Below are positions 45,001 to 54,100 of a stretch of DNA of 64,000 bases, one piece after another. The stretch is from Paramacrobiotus metropolitanus (lineage: Eukaryota > Tardigrada > Eutardigrada > Parachela > Macrobiotidae): assembly GCF_019649055.1 (NCBI RefSeq), contig NW_026570240.1:248001-312000 (forward strand), written 5' to 3'. The notes under the pieces are model-generated. The model had not been told where the DNA came from. It did no database searches and saw only the letters and a list, made by a program, of their open reading frames with translations. A program made the translations under genes and the position numbers. Each line of letters opens with the position of its first letter. Position 1 is the first letter of the stretch.

Positions 45001-45877
45001 GCTGATGTCAGTTCACGTGTGAAAATTCATAATATTATATGATGGAATGTAGGGAATTTTGCCATCTTGGATGTACTATAATATGGCCGCGGTTTACTGG
45101 AGGGCAATTGGGGCCACAATACGAGCAGCGGAATGTTTGAAGCGTGCATATGCTGATGTGCCTCCAAAATTCAAAGATGTGGTGCTGATAAACATGGCCA
45201 CTTTCTTCAGTTTCGTTAATGAAACAGAGATGTCCTTGGCGATGGTTAAGGAAGCAGTAGAGGTTACGGCTCTGGAGGTACTCGAACCATCACAGTAGTT
45301 ATTTAGAGTAGAATTAAGAATAATGCAGTAACACATTACGAACTAGTACCATATTTTTTCCATAAATTCCCGTAACAGCACCCTTTCGGAAATGTTATGA
45401 ATTGATAATATTTCATTGTTCGTTCCTTATTTTTGCATAAATTTCACGTCGTTTTACGAAACTATGGATCGAGTTAACACTCTTTTTCATTTTTTTTTAC
45501 AGCCGGCTACATTGTTTACGATGGGAAATGTTCTCGGAGCTCATGGTTTCCTCAGTTTGGCTGTGAAAAACTATCGTCTGACCCTCACGCAGGATGTCTC
45601 GTTCTACCCTGCACTGGAAGCGTTACGGAAAACTCGGTGCGCCCAGATAGCCATGGGTGCAACTGAAAAGTCTTTCTCGGCTGATAAAGTCCTGGAAAGT
45701 CTAGGCAATGGTGTGATTGAGATTGGCATTTTTGATACTAGCACTGGCTTGCAAATTGTAAGTAAGCGCACAACGTCTGATAATTCCGCTAAAGGCGAAT
45801 CTTCTGATTTCAGCCAGAAACTTCACAACCTGATTAACGATCTGAAGAAGCCGAAAAAAATAAATAAAGCGAAATAA
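42052..45877 (+). CDS. TTC17: Tetratricopeptide repeat protein 17 homologue, short form
   Basis: Fifteen exons: 42052-42174, 42262-42355, 42418-42513, 42575-42653, 42723-42837, 42997-43113, 43238-43347, 43431-43578, 43654-43793, 43864-44000, 44057-44124, 44441-44649, 44735-44972, 45053-45277 and 45503-45877. All are in phase, giving 716 aa (human 1141). MRSVPLLPRLLVFCVIFLD is a signal-peptide-like start (an in-frame ATG lies 21 nt upstream). MDSLFAVRNPADVFAFLDQE and NEPDC match the conserved N-terminal region. NTSWILFNMATFYYRI...ALHFSP starts the first TPR block. The second, near the C-terminus, reads SWMYYNMAAVYWRAIGA...FKDVVLINMATF. The middle TPR block of vertebrate TTC17 is missing, which explains most of the length difference. 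Vertebrate TTC17 is linked to actin organisation and ciliogenesis. Exon 11 has two possible acceptors (44056 or 44065), both in frame. Confidence 0.9.
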
Positions 45878-47848
45878 CGAATGACGATTTATTTTGCCAA
45901 TCTTATTACGGTCGTTACGCTTAGAAATGGTATTTTGGAAATCGGGTTACAAATGGGGTTTGCTAATATTAGTCCAACATGATTCCGTGTCACCTATAGC
46001 ATGTTGCATTTACCTTAGTCAAATCAGACGGTGTATCAGATATATACCTAACAGTTTCACGTCGTGGTGGCGATTGATGCAGTATTTTAATCATTACATC
46101 ACCTACAGCTGTTAGAAATCTGCGACTCGCGCATGATCTAGTCGCAGGTTTGCATCGCGGGGGAAAAATCAATAGTCTTGTACTTCTACGGGTATTGTGC
46201 TATACTGGTACACAAACAATATACCTAACCATAAGTGCATTCAAAAGTAGAACACTGCCACGAAAATGTAAGTTACCGCTGATGTTGCGTAACCGATCTT
46301 ATCAATTCCGGTCAGGATACCTGAGTGTATTTCGCGATTAACGTTGCCAACGGCAGCGAACGGTATTGTGATCTGAGCACTTTATCAAAAGTAAATAAAT
46401 AATCATTTCTATCAAGTCGACAATTTACCGGTGGTGCACGATAAGCCTTCCTAAATTCTCACAGTCTGCCGAAAAGCCAGAAAAGAGGAGATGCGTAAAT
46501 TTTCCCCACTTGAACCATTAATAAAGTGACGCTGTAGTATTATTCTGACGACGAAGGCAAGTAATGTCCAGGTAATTCGGTTACTAAGACTTAAGAGTAT
46601 GAGGAGGACCTTATGTCACGTTATGTGAAATGGCTCAAGTACAGCAACGTGGAAAGAAAAACCCAGCGAACAGCCGAAATCTCTGTTAATGCAGATTTTC
46701 ACTTCCCCGAAGACATCCACCCTGCGTAGTCATGCTAAAGCATCTGCATCGCAGTAAAATAATAAGTTTAAATTAATTTGAAAGTTTAATAGTTTAAGTT
46801 GATTGTAAATTTTTAATTAACATGTGGCAGATTTTGACAACCCCACATGAATTCATGTCAAAATCGCTTGCGATTATTCCTTCCTTAGATTCGAATCTAA
46901 GGAAGGAATAATCGCATGCGAGCAATAAAATATGCATGTACCAGCTCAAATCATGAAATTTTGCCAGCAGAGAAATACTGTCGCTTTTTATGTAAAAAAG
47001 CTATCACTTTGCTCTAGAGTAATCGTAGAATGCCGGACAGTATAATTCTTCTGTACAGACTAGAGCGAGGCGATGGTAAAGGTCATCGGTTACTGTACTG
47101 TGTAGTTTCCGAAAAAATGTTGTTTTAAGCAGGTTGAGGTGGCATTTTTGCCCATAACCCGGGTTCTTTTTGTGGTTGCATGCATGCCGATTCGAAATAC
47201 TCGTCATATTTATCCCAAATTTATTTTCGGGAACGCTTTCTATCTCGTAATCATATAGAGATCAAAATTAAGATGTCCGATCATATTCTGTCGTCTGAAC
47301 TTTGTTAATCGAATTTTAAGCAGCAATTAATGCTATGTTAAACCATCACTTTTTTTATCCCGGTAAAAAAGTAAAACCGGCTGCAAAACAGATGGAAACT
47401 GTATCAACTGCAACTTTGCAAGACCTAACGTGTGCTATAACATCGACATTTCCCACCCATCCATCGCCAGTTCGGCCATCCCGGCTGGCAGTGTGCTAGG
47501 GAATTATTGTTGTTTCTACCAAAGATATATCTACTAACCCATATTAGCTATCAATTACTTGCTGGTTGACCTCATGACAGTCTGACCCAGATTGCAAATG
47601 TAAGGTATCGATGTGACGCCTTGTACGCAGATGAGAGAATCGATTCTGGGGATGATTATGCAACAATGGTTGTCGGTCAGAGACATATTAACAATTGCGA
47701 TAGTTAGTATGTGTGCCAAAAATTATTAGAAAATGTCCCATTTTAGTGCACGAACGCTTTGCTTTCCTCCCTTTGTTCCACAAGCCCTCATTTAATAAAC
47801 TAAATCTGAAGTATTACAGTACTTACTAATTTACTTGCTGGTACTGAT
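45878..47848. other. TTC17 3' UTR and spacer
   Basis: AATAAA near 46392 may end the TTC17 transcript. A 58-bp palindrome lies at 46864-46921 (separate entry). No exon was recognised up to the retrotransposon. Confidence 0.4.
46864..46921. repeat. 58-bp palindrome with no spacer
   Basis: Two 29-bp arms meet at ...TTAGATTC|GAATCTAA..., with a single mismatch near the outer ends (CTTG against CATG). No target-site duplication was noticed. Confidence 0.9.
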
Positions 47849-47918
47849 AAATGGCTTGTATAGATATCTTGGCACTACGTACTTGAGCGAGTAGATCTGG
47901 ATTCTAGGCTAAATTAAA
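47849..47918 (+). repeat. 70-bp direct repeat, left copy
   Basis: Identical to 52524-52593. It flanks the retrotransposon on its left. It is too long for a target-site duplication, so it is probably a terminal repeat of the element. Confidence 0.95.
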
Positions 47919-48308
47919 GATAAATTAAATTTATTTAATTGCGGTTAATTTGCATGAGCGGCAGTTGTTTTCCCAGACAGCCCACCGCTGGTTTCCGTGG
48001 CAACATCCTACACATGATGCTATAGTAGAGTATTACCTTACATTGCTGTATAGCATGTGTTTAATCATTCATATTCGGCATTTCATTACATGTCTACACT
48101 TGACTTCAGCTTTGCTCCGAATAATGGTTTTAGCGCAAACTGCAAGTCCAAACTGTTTTGTTTTGTTTTGTGGGTTCGTCGTGTATATAGTCCAAACTGT
48201 TTTGTTTTGTTCGGTTGAGTCGTTCGTCTGAACTGATCGGAGTACTGCTATACTGCACACATCATCTCGTGTTTTTCTGTCTGCACTACCTCTGTACCCG
48301 CACATATT

Positions 48309-49577
48309 ATGGCACCTGACGGGCGACGTGGCAGTTCGAATCGTGGGCGTGGGCGACCTCGCGGATCCGGACGTGGTGTCACCAACACAAGACGAAGCAC
48401 CCGAAGCGCAACTACTAATCCCGGTATCACCAAAAAGAAATCGGCAATGGAACAACAATTAGAACTACTGAAGAAACAGATCGCTGATCTATCGGCATCC
48501 GTCGCCACAGTAGTTCCGGCATCCGACAACAGTGTGCGGTCGTTTTCTCCGTTATCAAGCCGTGTTCGAATCGAGAACTCCGGCAAGTCCGGCAAGTCCG
48601 CCAGTTTACAGCACCGCCTGCGCGACCTATCACCTGTGTCTGACCCAGGTAATGCAGTAACCGTAAGCGATGATCCCGGCGTCTCATTCACCGGTAATGC
48701 TGCTACGACTCTTAGCCGTAAAGCGACTGCAATTTTCGATTCTCTACCGGAAAATGTTAAGATTTTGCTGACACCCGTTGACAAACCTTTGCTGTACAAA
48801 TTGTTCAGTAAGAAAGAGTTCGTAAACCTCAGTGACCTTTTGCCCAACATCTGCATGTCACATGCACCATCCACGTCGAAGGCATCCGCGGCAAAGACCG
48901 AACCGATTCGCGATTTCCACCAGTGGTTCAGAGCATTTAATGTTCTTAAAATGTATCGGTGTGCAGTGCATCCGGAACTGAGCTTGCCGATGTCTAAGTA
49001 CATGGATCACATTGCTCAGACAGCCGCGCTGAAAGGCATTGCAACCGAACAATGGCTTGCTTACGACCGGCAGTTTCGGCTTGCAGTCTGTCGCAACCCT
49101 GATGACGTTTTGCAGTGGTCCCGAAAGAACGATGATGCTTATACAGAATATTTATCTCAACCTGTCGGGCATGATACTGATCATCCCGTTATTGGTGCGA
49201 GTCGAACCAACGTCATCCAGTGCTACCACTGTAGTGAATTCGGCCATATTCGACCGGAATGTCCGTTGCTGCTGCGCAGTAATGCCGGCAGCCGCCGTAC
49301 CTCCTGGGTTGGGCAGTCTTTTCAACCTCCCGCCGGCAACGGGGATCTAAAATCGACGAAGTCTGCCACCTTTGGAACAAAGGACACTGCACAACTGGTA
49401 TATTTTGCCGTTACGGCCGCCAGCATCGATGTGCCAACTGCGGGCAGCGGGAGCATCGCGAACCACAGTGCAAAGCAAAAGCAGGCAACGGTGCCCAATA
49501 GCATCATTACGCCACTGAAAGCGGATGCATTTGCGCATTTTCTAAAATGCACCCGGATCGACCGTACGTTTCATTAG
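48309..49577 (+). CDS. Retrotransposon ORF1, Gag-like with zinc knuckle
   Basis: 422 codons from ATG at 48309. The N-terminus is very basic and Gly/Arg/Ser-rich (GRGRPRGSGRGVTNTRRSTR), followed by a short predicted coiled coil (MEQQLELLKKQIADLSASVA) and a central helical region. A CCHC zinc knuckle (CYHCSEFGHIRPEC, C-x2-C-x4-H-x4-C) lies at about residues 305-318. This is the usual plan of Ngaro/DIRS Gag proteins, which package the element RNA. The frame ends 31 nt after the first ATG of ORF2. No stop or frameshift lies inside it. Confidence 0.85.
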   Translation: MAPDGRRGSSNRGRGRPRGSGRGVTNTRRSTRSATTNPGITKKKSAMEQQLELLKKQIADLSASVATVVPASDNSVRSFSPLSSRVRIENSGKSGKSASLQHRLRDLSPVSDPGNAVTVSDDPGVSFTGNAATTLSRKATAIFDSLPENVKILLTPVDKPLLYKLFSKKEFVNLSDLLPNICMSHAPSTSKASAAKTEPIRDFHQWFRAFNVLKMYRCAVHPELSLPMSKYMDHIAQTAALKGIATEQWLAYDRQFRLAVCRNPDDVLQWSRKNDDAYTEYLSQPVGHDTDHPVIGASRTNVIQCYHCSEFGHIRPECPLLLRSNAGSRRTSWVGQSFQPPAGNGDLKSTKSATFGTKDTAQLVYFAVTAASIDVPTAGSGSIANHSAKQKQATVPNSIITPLKADAFAHFLKCTRIDRTFH

Positions 49578-51100
49578 TACTGCAGGTACTGCGTTCTGGA
49601 GCGGATATCGGTTATCGAGGTCCCGTTCGTACTCTATCTACTCCTAATGCAGCGTCCGCTCGTATGTATTCACAGCACCTCCAAAATCAAATTGATACGG
49701 AAGTTTCACTACTGCATTCAGTCGGACCATTTATTACTCCGCCATTTAGTACATTCGTTATAAATTCACTCGGCGTCAGGCCTAAACCGGATGGAAAATA
49801 CCGCATATTGATGGATATGTCTCGCCCAACTGGAGAAAGCGTTAATGATTACATCAACAAAGATGATTACTCGCTAACATTCTGTAGCGTCGACGATGCA
49901 GTACGTCTCCTTCTCCAGCTGGGTAAAGGTGCGTTGATGGCTAAATTCGACATTCAGCATGCGTTCCGTTTGGTGCCTGTTAGACCGGCTGACTGGCATT
50001 TGCTTGGCTATCAGTGTAACGGTCTTTTCTACTTTGATATTGTTCTTCCTTTTGGTTCGCGTTCCTCTCCGTATTTGTTCTGTCTGATTTCTGATGCTGT
50101 ACACTGGATCTTTGTGCATGAAACTGGTCATATTTACATGTTACACTATGTTGACGATTTCTTTCTAGCCACTACTTCTGACTCACATTTTTGTTCTCAG
50201 CTGATGATTAAATTTAGTGACCTTTGCACTTTGTTGGGCGTGCCGCTTGCTACTAAAAAAACCGAAGGCCCATCTACCAAACTAAAATTTCTCGGCATCC
50301 TTCTCGATTCGGCTTCGCAAACTCTTAGCTTACCGCATGGCAAGCTGACTGAAATGGTGACCATGCTCACTATGTGGAAGACGAAAACTGTATGTACTCG
50401 TACCGAACTTCAGAGCTTAATCGGTTCTCTTATGTTTGCGTCTAAATGTGTGCCGGTCGGTCGGCTGTTTACGAGAAGGCTGATTGCTAATCTGTCATCG
50501 GTCACTAATGCGGAAAAACTTTTTCTTGACGACGACTTCCACAAAGATGTTGATTGGTGGTTGGAGTTTCTTCCAAAATGGAACGGCACAGCGGAATTCT
50601 TAGAGGTTAACTGGACTCGCTGCGATGCGATTCAGTTATTTACTGATGCTTCTTCTACGCTTGGGTGCGGTGGTTATTTTAACGGCGCATGGTTTCAGCT
50701 ACGCTGGCCACCTAATATTTTGGACGCTAAATTTTCCATAGAGTGCCTTGAGATCATTCCCATACTTGTAGCGCTTACATTATGGGGATCACAGTTAAAA
50801 GGAAAAAAAGTAATTTTCCACTGTGACAATCTTGGTGCATCTCAGGCGTGGGAAAATTATAAATCGCGAAGCAAGATTGTATTGGAGCTGATGCGGCGAA
50901 TGGTGGCCATAGCAGCACGAGTTAATTTTACAATGACGATTAAGCACATATCTGGTATCGATAATAAGATTGCTGATGCTTTGTCCCGTTTTCAGATAAA
51001 TCGATTTCTCATGTTAGCGCCAAATGCCGATTTGAACCCCACGCCAGTGCCGGAAAATATCTTGCGCGAGCTTTACGATTATCACCTGATGTATCATTAA
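49547..51100 (+). CDS. Retrotransposon ORF2, reverse transcriptase and RNase H
   Basis: 517 codons, overlapping the Gag end by 31 nt in another frame, so expression needs reinitiation or frameshifting. RT motifs in order: LGVRPKPDGKYRILMDMSRP; MAKFDIQHAFRLVPVRP (motif A Asp); LPFGSRSSPYLFCL (motif B); HYVDDFFLAT (YVDD catalytic pair, about residue 202); FLGILLDS. The RNase H part has FTDASSTLGCGG, IECLEIIPILVAL, FHCDNLGASQAW and IADALSRF, which carry the D-E-D-D residues. The sequence is nearest DIRS/Ngaro RTs, as judged by LLGYQCNGLFYFD and the RNase H form. The frame is intact and all catalytic residues are present. Confidence 0.95.
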   Translation: MHPDRPYVSLVLQVLRSGADIGYRGPVRTLSTPNAASARMYSQHLQNQIDTEVSLLHSVGPFITPPFSTFVINSLGVRPKPDGKYRILMDMSRPTGESVNDYINKDDYSLTFCSVDDAVRLLLQLGKGALMAKFDIQHAFRLVPVRPADWHLLGYQCNGLFYFDIVLPFGSRSSPYLFCLISDAVHWIFVHETGHIYMLHYVDDFFLATTSDSHFCSQLMIKFSDLCTLLGVPLATKKTEGPSTKLKFLGILLDSASQTLSLPHGKLTEMVTMLTMWKTKTVCTRTELQSLIGSLMFASKCVPVGRLFTRRLIANLSSVTNAEKLFLDDDFHKDVDWWLEFLPKWNGTAEFLEVNWTRCDAIQLFTDASSTLGCGGYFNGAWFQLRWPPNILDAKFSIECLEIIPILVALTLWGSQLKGKKVIFHCDNLGASQAWENYKSRSKIVLELMRRMVAIAARVNFTMTIKHISGIDNKIADALSRFQINRFLMLAPNADLNPTPVPENILRELYDYHLMYH

Positions 51101-51921
51101 ATTCTCTTGACTCAACTATTAATAAACTGCGTTCTAATCATATTGCGACATCTTCCCGGAAAACTTATCAGAGTGCGTTAAACAGATTTATTGAGTTTTG
51201 CAGAAAGTTTCGCCTGTCTTCGGCACACATTACTAAATCTACCGTATTACGTTACGTGGCATTTCTCTTCGAAAGCGGCTTATCTTATTCATCAGCTAAA
51301 GTTTATTTATCAGCACTTTTTAATGCATTCAGAGAATGTGGTCTCAGTTTTGAGTTCAATGCACCGAATATTTCACAATGTCTCATTGGTTACAAGCGTC
51401 TGCGCGGTACTGTTTCTGATCGTAGACTACCAATTACTATCGATCATATGCGAATTATGAAACTTAACATCGACTGCTCCTCCCTTCTGTCACCCTTTGA
51501 AAAACACTTATACTGGAGCATGTTTACATTGTGTTTCTTTGCTTTTCTGCGCATTGGAGAAATTATCCCATTATCTGGAAGCCACTTTATATTGTTCAAG
51601 GATGTGTCATATGAAAAAGGGAAGGTTTATTTGCACCTCCGGTCATCTAAAACTGACCAATATCGCGAAGGTTGTCGCATTTCGTTACAGGCTTCCGGTC
51701 GGTCAGTCTGTGCTGTACGGGCGATGCGGAGCTACCTAGCACTTAGAAAAAGTCTAAAAAGCCCGCACACTGCCCTGTACCTCACCGCCGATGGCCTGCC
51801 GGTGCAGAGATGTGCCTTTACTCGCGAGCTCTCTTTGGCTTTACACGGAGTTCCTAATAATCATACAAACGTTTTTAGTTATGCTAAAAAAGGATGGGGT
51901 TCTGTTTGCCGTCGGATGTAG
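51061..51921 (+). pseudogene. Retrotransposon ORF3, tyrosine recombinase lacking its C-terminal half
   Basis: Open frame overlapping the end of ORF2 by about 40 nt. The N-terminal core-binding part (SSRKTYQSALNRFIEFCRKF, ITKSTVLRYVAFLFESGLSY) and the first catalytic box are clear: FFAFLRIGEIIPLSGSHF with the first Arg, then LRSSKTDQYREG with the catalytic Lys. The frame then stops after a non-matching tail (SYAKKGWGSVCRRM). The H-x-x-R box and the nucleophilic Tyr expected in the next 80 residues are missing in all frames that I read downstream. It is therefore probably inactive. The break coincides with the start of a GC-rich stretch with repeated GCCGTC words. Confidence 0.8.
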
Positions 51922-52085
51922 GCAAAGCCAGAGTTGGAGGCCTGGTATGCCGTCCGTCTAGCTGCCGCTAGGTGTGTGCTTGCCGTCGTAAGTAGACGCA
52001 GCCTTACGAGCAGCCGTAGCTAGAGTCATACTTGCCGTCGAAGGAGGGCGCAACCGTTGGAAGGGGGTATGTCTGCCGTCCGTAC
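51905..52085. repeat. GCCGTC-rich degenerate repeat stretch
   Basis: GCCGTCG or GCCGTCC followed by a nAnGnAGnCnnARCC-like tail occurs near 51908, 51982 and 52034, with further GCCGTCC words near 51949 and 52075. Spacing is irregular (about 41-74 bp). The base composition differs from the recombinase frame it interrupts. Its origin is unknown. Confidence 0.5.
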
Positions 52086-52523
52086 GTATAATAATCATCA
52101 ATCATACGTTTTTAGCGCAAACTGCAAGTCCAAACTGTTTTCCCAACCCACCCGCCCTATGTGCGGTGATGTGTTTGTACCGTACATTTGTTCACAATAA
52201 AAAGGGGTTCGGCTTGCAGGGGAACGGCCAGCTGGCATGCTCCCGCACACCCGCTACACGGGCATTCGGGACTGTCACGCTGAGCGGTACAGCGCACTGG
52301 ATGTGCCTGCTACAGCCCGTTCTCAAACAACCGACATCCTGCAAACGCCCAATTTCAATACCGTCCCGCCATTTGAAAGCGAATGCAAATTAAACTGTGA
52401 TCGGCTGTGTGCGGCTGTCTCTGTGATCGGCTGTGTGCGGTGACCGTGGGTCAGCGAAGCCGGCCGACCGGGGGTCGGCGGAAGAGAGCGACCAGTGCCC
52501 TGCGCAACCGAATGCCCCAAACA

Positions 52524-52593
52524 AAATGGCTTGTATAGATATCTTGGCACTACGTACTTGAGCGAGTAGATCTGGATTCTAGGCTAAATTAAA
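52524..52593 (+). repeat. 70-bp direct repeat, right copy
   Basis: Identical to 47849-47918, and forms the right boundary of the retrotransposon. The preceding 380 bp are GC-rich non-coding sequence with an AATAAA at about 52196 and a 25-bp tandem duplication (GTGATCGGCTGTGTGCGG) near 52398 and 52422. Confidence 0.95.
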
Positions 52594-53710
52594 CGTATGT
52601 TTTTAATTTTGTGAATTTGGATTGTAAAGCTTCGTCATCTAGAGGAGTGGAAGGGATTAAAGCATAAAGCCATTTCATATTATTAGCGCAAATCTCAGAT
52701 CACCAGTACAAGTACGGCATGTAGCATACGTATGTGCGAATTGTAGTAAGTTACCAAAATGATACTAAACAGCAGCGTTATAGCGCAAATGCGTTCAGAT
52801 GCCATGACCGATAATTGCGAGAACTGGGAACCACATAAAACCGAATTCGAATTCGAAGTGCGGACCAATATAATCGTACTGTAGTTTCTTGCATTCAAAT
52901 AATGCCATTTGAAAAAATATAGCACTGGCGTCCTCTGGTACCGATTTGGCGATTTCACCGTGGCCAGTTGCGCCGTACTTTAGGCCAGTTTAAAAGCACG
53001 GAACTGCGACATGGTACCCTACATAAAGCAAATAACAACCTGTGGCATGAATTTGATACCTTCATCGATTACGCAACCCTAAAGGAGTAGTCCCCAAGCT
53101 TGCGCTGTATAAACCCTCTCTGTCAAGAGATAACGTGTTGCAGTCCTTAATAAAATTAAGGTTGTCAAAAATCTTAATTTGCCGTTTAAATGCCGTCGTA
53201 CTGTACGTGTCCGGTTTGAAGAACACATAGCCACAGCCCACAAATGCAATACGAGTAGAGAAAAGAACGCACGCAGGTTTATATAATAAATACCTATCTA
53301 TTGCAGGTCCAGTTGAACTGTATTTTACTGACTGCGTAACAGTAACGGAAGAGTGGCGGTGGCTCGGAACGGGACGACAAACCGCACAAGAGCAATACTA
53401 GTGTGATTCCCGGTAATTAAATGTTTTCTGCGTGGAATATATAAGCGCAGTTGTAAGACATTTTTTTGCACACTTATCTATCTATTTATGGGGACAAAGT
53501 ATGGTGCTTGAAGAGTATTGCAATTGTGTGTAACAGGTGAATATTTAATGGGTATGTATACGTTAGTTAACTAAATTTTAATGAATAAGCATTCAAGATA
53601 TTCTATTCTACTATGTCTGTACATCGCACTCGTTTGCGGAATTATCAGTTATAATAATTATTATGAGTTCAGAGACGGATGGATAGGTGACCGTGATTCG
53701 TAATGTGCAA
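52594..53710. other. Spacer downstream of the retrotransposon
   Basis: No exon was recognised. It probably includes the 3' UTR of the unrecognised minus-strand gene at 53711-54100. Confidence 0.3.
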
Positions 53711-54100
53711 CTATATCATCGTGCGATCACCATGACCATGATCTTCAAATGGATGCACGTGGAACGTAGGTATTTTTGGAAGTGAATGCATACCTGCAGA
53801 GTGCAGTCCGTTGTCAGCGTGGTTGCGCTGGAATTTAAAAATTCCGAGGCCGGAAACCGAAGATTAACAGATGTTCTGTAATTACGTACCGTCTCCAGGC
53901 CACGTATTCCTGTTATCCTTTTCAACTGTCTGTCGGGGTTGCAGCGTACCCAAAACGCGGTGCACATTTGCCTATAGCGATCGTTCAGCATACAGATAAG
54001 CTCAGTTGAAAGGTCTTCGGAGCTTGTGCTCCTGTGAATTTGGATTTCATCTTTTGTGGAGTAGGCGAATAGTCTCGCAACGACGTCGTTTTAAAATGCG
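53711..54100 (-). CDS. Unrecognised minus-strand gene, candidate 3' exons
   Basis: Reading leftward, an exon from about 54100 to 53890 carries an open frame that includes ARLFAYSTKDEIQIHRSTSS and MLNDRYRQMCTAFWVRCNPD, and ends GLET|GTACGT. In-phase exons follow at 53827-53794 (34 nt) and 53742-53711 (32 nt, ending DRTMI and TAG). The first exon looks like a folded, charged and aromatic domain, but I cannot name the family. Earlier exons may include 54538-54391 (KNLEDMLQRLSYVSKGFW) and a frame at 56160-56020 (HVRQGGVLIFFILEG with donor GTAATC), but I could not connect these in phase. The two short terminal exons have weak acceptors and could be wrong. Confidence 0.35.

Larger units (their letters stand above)
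47849..52593 (+). mobile_element. DIRS/Ngaro-type tyrosine-recombinase retrotransposon, 4.7 kb
   Basis: Contains Gag, RT-RNase H and a tyrosine-recombinase frame in the order typical of Ngaro/PAT-like elements. It has no integrase, protease or methyltransferase frame and no LTR. Identical 70-bp direct repeats (ATGGCTTGTATAGATATC...) stand at 47849-47918 and 52524-52593. An inner exact 32-bp repeat (TTTTAGCGCAAACTGCAAGT...) stands at 48128-48159 and 52110-52141. The nested order (70, 32 ... 32, 70) is not the classical A1...B1-A2-B2 split-repeat layout. Exact repeats point to recent arrival, yet the recombinase lacks its C-terminal half and a GCCGTC-rich stretch follows it. A 44-bp period duplication (AGTCCAAACTGTTTTGTTTT) occurs at 48146 and 48190 in the leader. 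Confidence 0.85.

Noticed and set aside
48248-49003. 251-codon minus-strand frame opposite the Gag ORF
   Set aside because: It is a shadow of the GC-rich Gag frame. The plus strand has the zinc knuckle and the correct position before the RT.
31412-52141. A 14-bp word TTAGCGCAAACTGC shared by the MITE end and the retrotransposon 32-bp repeat
   Set aside because: In a 64-kb window several 14-mers are expected to recur by chance, and the orientation and flanks do not match.
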